From: CAZXLT01 sp964641545
GTDB taxonomy: Bacteria; Patescibacteriota; Saccharimonadia; Saccharimonadales; AWTP1-31
Direction: 5' to 3'
Length of the DNA stretch: 23,607 nucleotides
Assembly (NCBI GenBank): GCA_964641545.1
Contig: CAZXLT010000015.1
Span: 1 to 23,607, forward strand
Shown here one piece after another: positions 15,670 to 21,940 of this stretch. Position 1 is the first letter of the stretch. Every line of letters begins with the position of its first letter. The notes below the pieces were generated by a model. It worked only from the letters and a program-made list of their open reading frames with translations, was not told the DNA's origin and searched no databases. The translations under genes and the position numbers were made by a program.

Positions 15670-16614
15670 TTATTGCCCCCAGTTAAACGCAATAATGGCA
15701 AGATCGGCGGAGCCTACGGTTCCGTCACCATTAAAGTCACCCTTACTAAATGTCATACCTGTTTTACTCCAGTTAAACGCAATAATGGCAAGATCGGCGG
15801 AGCCTACGGTTCCGTCACCATTGGCATCACCTGGTTTCTGAGCCGCACCCACTGTTACGGTAACTGCAGATGAGGTTGTGACAGCCCCACTGTTGTCGGT
15901 TGCTTTTGCAGTAAAGCTATGGCTTCCTGCCGCGAGACCCGTTACTGATTGCGTCCAAGGCGCAGAAGTTCGCTCGCCAAGTTTGGTAGTGCCTTGGAAA
16001 AATTCGACTTTTGCGATTGTTCCATCGCTATCCGTTGGTGTAGCGGTGAGCGTCGTAGATAATGGTGCCGAGCCGCTAGTTGGTGAAGCAGCGACAGAAA
16101 CTGCAGGCGCTACGTTTGGCGGATTTACGCAGTTGTCACCCGTATCGGTTGAGTTCGTAAGGTCACAACTCGAACCTGCGGTCGTGTCCTTGGTAAATAT
16201 AACCCGATCCAGTAGTACGCCATCGCTATTACCAATCATTTTTACTGTATGGCTACCGGTAGTCGTAAAGTTGTGATTAATTTTGTTGGTAGTGGTACCG
16301 TTTTGATAATCAATCCATTTCCAGCTTCCAGCAGGAATCGCGTTGTTATCACCAACGGTGTAACACGTGTTACCGTCGATTTCCAACAAGTACGAGTTGT
16401 CCGTCGAAGCTGTCCCAGTTTGAATACGACTCCAAACCCTATAGCTTCCCGTTTCGGTAATGTTGATAGTTGAAGTCACCGTACCATAGTCAGTCGTTGG
16501 GACTGTGCAGGCGGCCGCAGCAGCTTTTGGTACTGGACCAACCAATAGAGGGGCTAAGCTTAAGAGAGCCACCCCCAAAAATGTTAAAAATTTGTCTTTT
16601 AGTACTGCGATCAT
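15670..16614 (-). CDS. Secreted carbohydrate-binding-like protein with Ig and dockerin domains
   Basis: A 314-residue exported protein and the first gene of the surface operon. It has a signal peptide (1-35, hydrophobic core, PKAAAAA before Cys36). A galactose-binding-like beta-sandwich (about 40-145, with GSYRVWSRIQTG, SWKWIDYQNG and LLDRVIF) resembles CBM6/35-like modules. An Ig-like domain (about 168-256, VEFFQGTTKLGE) and a dockerin (260-313) follow. The dockerin repeats DANGDGTVGSADL and DFNGDGTVGSADL both continue AIIAFNW and carry intact calcium ligands. It would be the binding tip that docks onto a cohesin of the neighbours. Four Cys (36, 84, 150, 162) may form disulfides. The ligand is unknown. 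No Shine-Dalgarno sequence precedes the ATG; a promoter overlaps a palindrome upstream. Confidence 0.82.
   Translation of the reverse strand: MIAVLKDKFLTFLGVALLSLAPLLVGPVPKAAAAACTVPTTDYGTVTSTINITETGSYRVWSRIQTGTASTDNSYLLEIDGNTCYTVGDNNAIPAGSWKWIDYQNGTTTNKINHNFTTTGSHTVKMIGNSDGVLLDRVIFTKDTTAGSSCDLTNSTDTGDNCVNPPNVAPAVSVAASPTSGSAPLSTTLTATPTDSDGTIAKVEFFQGTTKLGERTSAPWTQSVTGLAAGSHSFTAKATDNSGAVTTSSAVTVTVGAAQKPGDANGDGTVGSADLAIIAFNWSKTGMTFSKGDFNGDGTVGSADLAIIAFNWGQ
15679..15732 (-). repeat. 54-bp exact direct repeat, copy 1 (second dockerin loop)
   Basis: This stretch is identical over 54 bases to 15769-15822, exactly 90 bases (30 codons) away. Each copy encodes one calcium loop plus the AIIAFNW helix. 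Identity at synonymous sites points to recent duplication or gene conversion; the dockerin of the next gene has the same protein motif but many silent differences. Confidence 0.9.
15769..15822 (-). repeat. 54-bp exact direct repeat, copy 2 (first dockerin loop)
   Basis: Exact copy of 15679-15732, encoding the first calcium loop and helix of the same dockerin domain. Confidence 0.9.
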
Positions 16615-16626
16615 ATCAGTAATAAC

Positions 16627-16647
16627 GTATACTTAATTTGAGTATAC
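16627..16647. promoter_or_regulatory. Palindrome GTATACT-N7-AGTATAC between divergent surface genes
   Basis: Perfect 7-base arms (16627-16633 and 16641-16647) with a 7-base centre, in the 77-base gap between the dockerin operon and the plus-strand beta-helix gene. The right arm contains the -10 box of the dockerin operon, so a dimeric regulator bound here would block it and could affect both directions. No regulator gene is identified. Confidence 0.5.
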
Positions 16648-16670
16648 GACTTATGCTTAGATAAATCCAA
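16641..16670 (-). promoter_or_regulatory. Promoter of the cohesin/dockerin operon
   Basis: On the minus strand, TTGGAT (16665-16670), an 18-base spacer and TATACT (16641-16646). The predicted start near 16634 gives a leader of about 20 bases to the ATG at 16614, without a clear Shine-Dalgarno sequence. The -10 lies in the palindrome. Confidence 0.55.
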
Positions 16671-16691
16671 TTTTGTTTTTCATCACACACT

Positions 16692-18635
16692 ATGAAACTT
16701 AAGAATAATAAACAGGCCCTATTCTCCAAATCAGACGGCGGCTTTAAATTTCCTCAACTATCGGAACGAGTGGTTGTTTTACTACTCGTTTTTGGCGCTG
16801 TTGGATCGTTTATCGTATTCGCAACTCACGCGGCTACATCATCAAACTGGATTGAGCCTGAAAATGGAACATTATCGGGAAATGTTAGCGGCGACAGTGA
16901 TGCCGGAGCATCAGGGGGTAGCTTTGTTAAGTTCGGGCAACAGCCCTACCAAGACCTGTTTGTTAGCACGTCTGGCAGCGACTCAAATGACGGCAAATCA
17001 CAAGGTAATGCGGTAAAAACAATATCTAAGGCAATGCAGCTTGCGACCGAATACACACGCATACGAATCATGACAGGTAAGTATACTGAAACGGTTCGTA
17101 TACAGAAAAACAATATACGCGTGGAGCCGTTTGGCAACGGCGACGTTGAAGTAGTCGGAGCAATTCCTGAATTTATAAACGGCGTCAGTAACTGGGAATA
17201 TGTTCAGCCGGGGATATATAAGTCAAACCTTGGACGTGTCGACCATAATACCAATCAGTCGAATACCGTTTATACAGGAGACGGGAAGCAGTGGTGGTCA
17301 TACAACTCACTTTTTGGGTTACTCAATCGCATCACAAAAAACAACCTTCCAGGAGTAAGAATAGAACACCAACTCTTTACAGGTTTTTCGGAAGTCTACG
17401 TGGCAACCGACGATAATCAACCACCAGATGCCCCCTTGTATATAGGAGGAGCGTGGCCAACTTTTGACGTCAATGGTGTTAACAACATCACCATTCAAGG
17501 ACTAACTAACTCCAAGCTTAAAATTTCTTACGGAGACAACAATGTTCAGATAAGGAATAGCAACAACGTTACGGTTAACAACACCGAGATTACCGGAGGG
17601 ACATACGGAATATATGCGTACGATTCTTCGTATTTAAATCTAAAGAACAATACAATCAAGGGTCAATTTGAGCGCAGCTGGACGTTTGCTGATGTCAAAA
17701 ACTACCCTGCATCCATGGAGAACGCAGCAATCATTGTGCGCGCCAATACAAAAAATATTAACAATATAATGACCGAGGGCAATACGATAACTGGTTATTG
17801 GGCTGGAATCTATTATCAAAGTGTCGACACCCTTCTTGATCCTAATAGCCCCAATAAGTATTACAACGAGAACTCTGCAATTGCAGACAATGTACTGCAT
17901 GATATATGGGGACCGGGTCTTGAAACAGAAGCTTACTTACGGAATTTGGTCGTTAAAGGTAACCTCGTGTACGATGCCGGCGAAGCATACTCCCCCGCTC
18001 CAGTAAGAGATGGCCCGGTCTATGTATACGAGAATGTAATTATCGCAGAACGCGTGCAGCTCGATGTTCTTGGCGAAGCAACGAGTGGACCTGGGCAATC
18101 TATCAAGATGAATAATGACCATATGGCACCTCCAGAAAACATACACTTTTACCACAACACTTTTTACTACGCCGGCAACGATACAAACGCCATGAAAACA
18201 GTTCACAGCACAGATAACCCGCTAATACTCACTCAGAATGTGTCGTTCACAAACAACATCTTTTATTCTAAGGACGGGGTGATCCTCAGAGGCAGTGGAC
18301 GCGCCCAGGACGGAATAGAATTTGATGGCAATGTGTTTTACAGCCCGACGGCAAGTGCAAAACGATACTTCTCTTGGAATAGTTTCTATGATCAAAATGG
18401 AACGGTCAATAATTATTCAAGCCTCAGCGATATTATAAATGGTGGCAAAATGCCATCTCAGTGGCAAAGCAACGCAGAAGGTAACCCTAATTTCAACTGT
18501 GTAGACCCGGCTAATACGAGCTGCTTCAGAGCTAGCGCTACAATCACCAAACCTTCGCCACTGCAGCCTATTCCGAGTGGTTTCGCAGAGAGCAGTAGGC
18601 TCAACAACAGAACACGAATCGGTGCGTTTGAGTAA
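16692..18635 (+). CDS. Secreted/anchored parallel beta-helix surface protein
   Basis: A 647-residue extracellular protein with the same plan as the beta-helix protein behind dnaK. It has a basic N-terminus, a hydrophobic helix (about 26-44) ending VFATHAAT, and an EPENG module (about 53-83, closing with FVKFG). A DUF1565-like segment (about 88-132, with VSTSGSDSNDG and IMTGKYTE) leads into a long right-handed beta-helix with NNVT, NNTI and GNLVYDAG repeats to about 600. This fold is typical of polysaccharide lyases, epimerases and adhesins; no active site can be assigned. Two Cys near the C-terminus (CVDPANTSC) may pair. The ATG at 16692 has no clear Shine-Dalgarno sequence or close promoter. 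It is divergent from the dockerin operon and convergent with the hrcA operon. Confidence 0.8.
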   Translation: MKLKNNKQALFSKSDGGFKFPQLSERVVVLLLVFGAVGSFIVFATHAATSSNWIEPENGTLSGNVSGDSDAGASGGSFVKFGQQPYQDLFVSTSGSDSNDGKSQGNAVKTISKAMQLATEYTRIRIMTGKYTETVRIQKNNIRVEPFGNGDVEVVGAIPEFINGVSNWEYVQPGIYKSNLGRVDHNTNQSNTVYTGDGKQWWSYNSLFGLLNRITKNNLPGVRIEHQLFTGFSEVYVATDDNQPPDAPLYIGGAWPTFDVNGVNNITIQGLTNSKLKISYGDNNVQIRNSNNVTVNNTEITGGTYGIYAYDSSYLNLKNNTIKGQFERSWTFADVKNYPASMENAAIIVRANTKNINNIMTEGNTITGYWAGIYYQSVDTLLDPNSPNKYYNENSAIADNVLHDIWGPGLETEAYLRNLVVKGNLVYDAGEAYSPAPVRDGPVYVYENVIIAERVQLDVLGEATSGPGQSIKMNNDHMAPPENIHFYHNTFYYAGNDTNAMKTVHSTDNPLILTQNVSFTNNIFYSKDGVILRGSGRAQDGIEFDGNVFYSPTASAKRYFSWNSFYDQNGTVNNYSSLSDIINGGKMPSQWQSNAEGNPNFNCVDPANTSCFRASATITKPSPLQPIPSGFAESSRLNNRTRIGAFE

Positions 18636-18664
18636 CTTCTTAGCAGATCCCCTAGACGACTCAG

Positions 18665-19273
18665 CTAGAGAGCTCTGAGCATTGCGTTGAAGACACTATT
18701 ACCTGCAGCGTTTATTATTCGGCTTGTTTTCCAATCTCCTGATGCCTCAAGGTCCAGCACTGGCTCATCGAAAACTCTGGCTCTACTAATGTCTGCCCAA
18801 TACCTTATTCCGTGGCGCAAGTTACTCTGCGCAACATAACCTGGATCGTCTTCTGGCAGGTTATTGTAGGGCACAGTCATGCCAGACACCATTGATGATG
18901 GGTGTAATAATGCAGCAGGCGGTGGCGACGCTAGGTCTTGACGAACAGGCAGATCTACACCTGCTGATTCACGAACCCCTTGGATAATTTCAAATACACC
19001 AACCTTAAATAGTAGACTGAAAACTTCGCCCATATGTCCACTTTTTTCTGTTGGTGCATCGCCAGCTCTAAACTCAGCGGCAACTTCGCCACTCAGCAAG
19101 CTTCGCTCAGCCTCTAGAGTCTCCCAAATAGTGCCTTGGGATAGTGCATCATGATATGCTAGCGAAAAATCCAGCGGATGAAATGGTAATACCGTTGCGA
19201 TACGTTCATATGTTTCGGTTGGGACATACAGTGGGTGATGCATGCCCGCTGGTAACTCATGTGGAACAGCCAC
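18665..19273 (-). CDS. Unknown 202-residue protein in the hrcA-grpE operon
   Basis: Not recognised. A soluble protein without Cys, membrane helix or signal peptide. It has a Pro/His-rich start (MAVPHELPAGMHHPLYVP), a helical-looking middle (about 30-110), a Pro/Ala-rich turn near 128-138 and a C-terminal segment rich in Arg and aromatic residues. The start is a GTG at 19273, three bases after the grpE stop, with GAGG seven bases upstream inside grpE. It is therefore the third gene of the HrcA-controlled transcript and should be heat-induced. It ends 29 bases from the convergent beta-helix gene. Confidence 0.7.
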   Translation of the reverse strand: MAVPHELPAGMHHPLYVPTETYERIATVLPFHPLDFSLAYHDALSQGTIWETLEAERSLLSGEVAAEFRAGDAPTEKSGHMGEVFSLLFKVGVFEIIQGVRESAGVDLPVRQDLASPPPAALLHPSSMVSGMTVPYNNLPEDDPGYVAQSNLRHGIRYWADISRARVFDEPVLDLEASGDWKTSRIINAAGNSVFNAMLRAL

Positions 19274-19276
19274 TGG

Positions 19277-19747
19277 TTAGCCTCGTTTTACTCGAACTGT
19301 AGCATGTCGAATGATTTGATCACCAAGCTGGTACCCTGCTTGTAACTCTTCGCTCACAATTTCATTGTGCCCATCGCCCTCTTCCATGCTAACTGCTTCG
19401 TGCAAATGAGGGTTAAATTGCTCGCCAACAGTCTGTATCCGCGTGACGCCAATGGACTGCAGTGTTGCTTCAAACTGCTTCACTACACCCTGCACACCTT
19501 TTACATAGTCATTACCAACTAGTTCTTTAGGAACATGTTTAAGGGCTCGCTCAAAATTGTCGATAACAGGTAGAAGATCTTCTATCACACTAGCTTTCAC
19601 GGAAGTTCGAAGCGTAGCGATCTGCTCATCATGACGGCGACGGATGTTGGCTGCGTCGGCACGTTCTCGCTGCAAGGCCTCGGTTAATTCGGTAACCTGC
19701 TGTTGTAGCAAGGTTAGCTCCCCCAATTTTTTCGAGCTTTTAGGCAT
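19277..19747 (-). CDS. grpE: Nucleotide exchange factor GrpE
   Basis: Releases ADP from DnaK, in the cytoplasm. The protein has 156 residues, at the short end for the family because the N-terminal extension is small. A long coiled-coil helix (about 8-50) is followed by the conserved DLLPVIDNFERAL and the C-terminal beta domain with NPHLHEAVSMEEG and a terminal VRVKRG. The ATG overlaps the last eight bases of hrcA, with GAGGAG just upstream inside hrcA, so translation is coupled. dnaK does not follow; an unknown 202-aa gene does. Confidence 0.96.
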   Translation of the reverse strand: MPKSSKKLGELTLLQQQVTELTEALQRERADAANIRRRHDEQIATLRTSVKASVIEDLLPVIDNFERALKHVPKELVGNDYVKGVQGVVKQFEATLQSIGVTRIQTVGEQFNPHLHEAVSMEEGDGHNEIVSEELQAGYQLGDQIIRHATVRVKRG

Positions 19748-20447
19748 TGAGCGACTCCTCTAGCGTTTGTCCGGCACGTCGAACCAGACTCATAACATCA
19801 CGATAGCTCTGCCTGGTAGGACCAAGTACTCCAATATAACTACGGTCACTATAAGAACTACGGAATCGGCTAACAATTAATGTACAGCCGGCGGTTCGTC
19901 CGACAGGATTTTCCTGACCAATATACACACTGAGTGGCTCATTTGGGGCAGCCTCGTACAACCAGGGCTCTAGATTATCAAGTAAGCGTGCGACCTCCTT
20001 GACCTGTTGCCCGTTCATAAACTCTGGTTGACCAAACAAATTACTAAGTCCACTCATGTACAGCTGGTCACCTATCGTTGCCAGACCGAGGTTGTGTGTT
20101 AGTTCTACGAGAGTGTCTACGGTGTTTCTAATAACCCTATCTGGCACCCCGCCACTTGCTGCACGTGTTGCAAGCGCTTTTTCAGCACGTCGCTCAGCAG
20201 TGGTCTCGGTCGCATCTTCAGAAATATGGTTTACATAGTAACGGTAGCCTTTGTCAGTTGGCACTCGGCCCGCACTAGTATGCGGCTGTGCAATATAACC
20301 ATCACGTTCAAGTTCTGCCATTTCAGCACGAATAGTGGCACTCGATACATTAAACAATTTTGCCAACAAGCTAGACCCAACCGGGCTTGCAACCTCTGCG
20401 TATTGCTCGACGATTGCCTGTAAAATTCTTACCTGACGCTCTGTCAT
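19740..20447 (-). CDS. hrcA: Heat-inducible transcription repressor HrcA
   Basis: Represses chaperone genes by binding CIRCE. The N-terminal winged helix (about 1-75) shows MTERQVRILQAIVEQYAE, GSSLLA, SSATIRAEMAELERDGYI and the HTSAGRVPTDKGYRYYV segment typical of HrcA. The rest (about 95-232) is a reduced GAF-like dimerisation/effector region ending with IGVLGPTRQSYRDVMSLV. At 235 residues it is about 100 shorter than the usual HrcA; the loss is in the middle, not a frameshift, and short forms occur in reduced genomes. The ATG at 20447 has AGAGG four bases upstream. The gene has its own CIRCE, hence autoregulation. Confidence 0.95.
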   Translation of the reverse strand: MTERQVRILQAIVEQYAEVASPVGSSLLAKLFNVSSATIRAEMAELERDGYIAQPHTSAGRVPTDKGYRYYVNHISEDATETTAERRAEKALATRAASGGVPDRVIRNTVDTLVELTHNLGLATIGDQLYMSGLSNLFGQPEFMNGQQVKEVARLLDNLEPWLYEAAPNEPLSVYIGQENPVGRTAGCTLIVSRFRSSYSDRSYIGVLGPTRQSYRDVMSLVRRAGQTLEESLNA

Positions 20448-20471
20448 AGAACCTCTTAATTATTGCCTATA

Positions 20472-20499
20472 ATTGTATATTTTAGCACTTACTAGTCAA
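20472..20499 (-). promoter_or_regulatory. hrcA promoter
   Basis: On the minus strand, TTGACT (20494-20499), a 16-base spacer and TACAAT (20472-20477). As at dnaK, the -35 lies in the CIRCE spacer. The leader is about 18 bases. Confidence 0.65.
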
Positions 20500-20508
20500 G
20501 AGTGCCAG
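20482..20508 (-). promoter_or_regulatory. CIRCE operator of hrcA-grpE operon
   Basis: On the minus strand, CTGGCACTC, nine bases, AAGTGCTAA: seven and eight matches of nine to the consensus arms, with exact spacing. It overlaps the TAG stop (20492-20494) and last codons of the upstream 176-aa gene, so the end of that protein is encoded by the operator. Confidence 0.88.
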
Positions 20509-21022
20509 GAGCTTGTGCTGGCACTGTAATCGGATGCCTCGCCATTGCTGCACGAGTCTGAATGAGCTGAATCGCGTTATGTATACCAAATACTGTCAAA
20601 GCATCGGTATTATGGTCAGTGACGATTGCAGTTTCCTGGCCCGGCTCCTGTAGCATGAGTCTAATGCGAGAACCATGGTTCCGGTTTGCGGTGGTGTAGT
20701 AAAGTTTTGCCTGCGGTTCAGTGTCTTCACCATACGTTGCCACACGAACATCCTCGCCGTGCACATTAACCTCAAAACTTTCCCTCGTTGTTCCGGTGGG
20801 GTATCGTTCTAGAATTTCTTGTTGAATGAGGTTTTTAGCTTCGTATGACAACACTTGCCAACGCACCCAACTTTTTACTACGTGCCCACCTTTTTTTATT
20901 AACCGCGCACCAATGCTCCGAGCTCTCTCATTGTTCTTGCTCAAATCGCCCACTTGTACCATTTCTGGGACAAAAACTGGACCCTTTTCCGAAGAGCCAA
21001 CCGGTAACGCTACATTAGCCAT
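20492..21022 (-). CDS. Unknown 176-residue protein upstream of hrcA
   Basis: Not recognised. A soluble protein without Cys, signal peptide or membrane helix. A basic region (about 34-50, ARSIGARLIKKGGHVVK) is followed by a beta-rich middle (about 80-135, with FEVNVHGEDVRVATYGED and LYYTTANRNHGSRIRLML) and a helical C-terminus (about 145-165). The ATG at 21022 has a very strong GGGGAGG (21029-21035) six bases upstream. The promoter was not located; a terminator-like hairpin lies just upstream. Its last codons are part of the hrcA CIRCE. Confidence 0.65.
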   Translation of the reverse strand: MANVALPVGSSEKGPVFVPEMVQVGDLSKNNERARSIGARLIKKGGHVVKSWVRWQVLSYEAKNLIQQEILERYPTGTTRESFEVNVHGEDVRVATYGEDTEPQAKLYYTTANRNHGSRIRLMLQEPGQETAIVTDHNTDALTVFGIHNAIQLIQTRAAMARHPITVPAQAPGTLD

Positions 21023-21060
21023 TCCGAGCCTCCCCTTATGACTATTCTGGAATCAATATA

Positions 21061-21082
21061 AAAAAAAGAGGCCCTTAGGCCC
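21061..21082 (-). terminator. Intrinsic terminator after the guanylate-kinase gene
   Basis: On the minus strand, GGGCC-TAAG-GGCCT forms a short GC stem with a four-base loop, followed by C and seven T. It lies about 80 bases after the stop of the guanylate-kinase-like gene and before the 176-aa gene. The stem is short (four GC pairs plus a wobble). Confidence 0.5.
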
Positions 21083-21130
21083 ATTGCTTTTACCTGATAT
21101 GACCGGATGGTGCGTTGTTGATTCATGCGC

Positions 21131-21170
21131 AATCCTTAAACACTATAATTTTAGTACTCTACTAAGGATT
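21131..21170. repeat. 8-bp inverted repeat at the 3' end of the guanylate-kinase gene
   Basis: AATCCTTA (21131-21138) and TAAGGATT (21163-21170) are perfect inverted arms 24 bases apart. Inside lies a second hairpin, TAGTA-CTC-TACTA. The pair overlaps the stop codon of the gene. It has no T-run, so it may protect or fold the mRNA 3' end rather than terminate. Confidence 0.35.
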
Positions 21171-21893
21171 CTGCAACTCATTTTCGAGCCGAACGAGCAT
21201 CTTTCTAGCCACCTCTTTTGCTTCGGATGCGTGCCGCGCGCTCTCGTGACCAGAAGCAATTTTGTCTACCACATGCACTGATATACTCAATGTCTCATTA
21301 ACAAGATAGTGGTAGTACGGTTTGCTTAAAGCAGTGCTTAGCTCATGGTATGCGCTCTCCATGCGGTTTCGCACTTCACGTTCATTCATGCGCCCTCGCT
21401 TCTTGAGTCGGCGTAGCCATTCGTCGTAATCAGGTGGCAAGATAAATATTGGAGTAATGCTTGCACCGGCACTAATTAAGTTATCAACCCCCTGGACTTC
21501 CATGTCAGTTACAGCAATTTTTTGCTCTGCTGCGGCTCGCTCTAGCTCACGGAGACTTATACCTGAAACTTGCTGATTATGAATAATGGCGGCTTCTAGG
21601 AACTTCCCAGATTTTAGGTCTGCCAATACTTCTTCTTCCGTACGAAACCAATACTCAACTCCATCTTGCTCTGCCACGCCGTCATTAACGCGGTGCTTGC
21701 GGGTCGTATCCGAAACAATGAAATGGAAACGCTCTGTTTTTACCAGCTCCCTGATAATGGTGTTTCTGCCGCTCGAGGCAATGCCTACAAGAGGGGCAAA
21801 CGTTACTTGACCTAATAACTGTTTGCCAGCCAAAGATATTTTATGATTTTTTAGTATTTCTCTCAGTTCGGCTAAATGCCGGAGCTCGTTCAT
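21162..21893 (-). CDS. Guanylate kinase homologue with degenerate P-loop
   Basis: Resembles guanylate kinase (GMP + ATP to GDP + ADP). The 243 residues are longer than the usual ~205 because of N-terminal (1-30) and C-terminal (215-243) extensions. The GMP-binding segment is clear: SDTTRKHR (61-68), then GVEYWF (78-83), FLEAAIIHNQQVSG (98-111) and TDMEVQGVDNL (129-139, like DIDVQGA). The lid region KKRGRMNEREVRNRM (164-178) also fits. The P-loop reads GIASSGRNT (37-45), with Arg43 and Asn44 where Lys and Ser/Thr are expected, so ATP binding may be altered. It may be the cell's Gmk or a relative. The ATG at 21893 lies six bases after a TGCTATAAA extended -10, so the mRNA looks leaderless. Confidence 0.8.
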   Translation of the reverse strand: MNELRHLAELREILKNHKISLAGKQLLGQVTFAPLVGIASSGRNTIIRELVKTERFHFIVSDTTRKHRVNDGVAEQDGVEYWFRTEEEVLADLKSGKFLEAAIIHNQQVSGISLRELERAAAEQKIAVTDMEVQGVDNLISAGASITPIFILPPDYDEWLRRLKKRGRMNEREVRNRMESAYHELSTALSKPYYHYLVNETLSISVHVVDKIASGHESARHASEAKEVARKMLVRLENELQNP

Positions 21894-21899
21894 ATGGTA

Positions 21900-21928
21900 T
21901 TTATAGCAGAAGCTTTGGTTTTAGGCAA
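21900..21928 (-). promoter_or_regulatory. Leaderless promoter of the guanylate-kinase-like gene
   Basis: On the minus strand, TTGCCT (21923-21928), a 17-base spacer, and TATAAA (21900-21905) preceded by TGC, an extended -10. Six bases separate the -10 from the ATG at 21893, so the start is predicted at the codon itself. Confidence 0.6.
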
Positions 21929-21940
21929 AAGCACTACTTT

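Noticed and set aside
18660..18679. CTCAG...CTGAG hairpin between convergent genes as terminator
   Set aside because: The stem needs bulges and no T-run follows in either direction.
21149..21157. CIRCE-like half site near the guanylate-kinase stop
   Set aside because: TTAGTACTC has no matching second arm at nine bases, so it is not a CIRCE.
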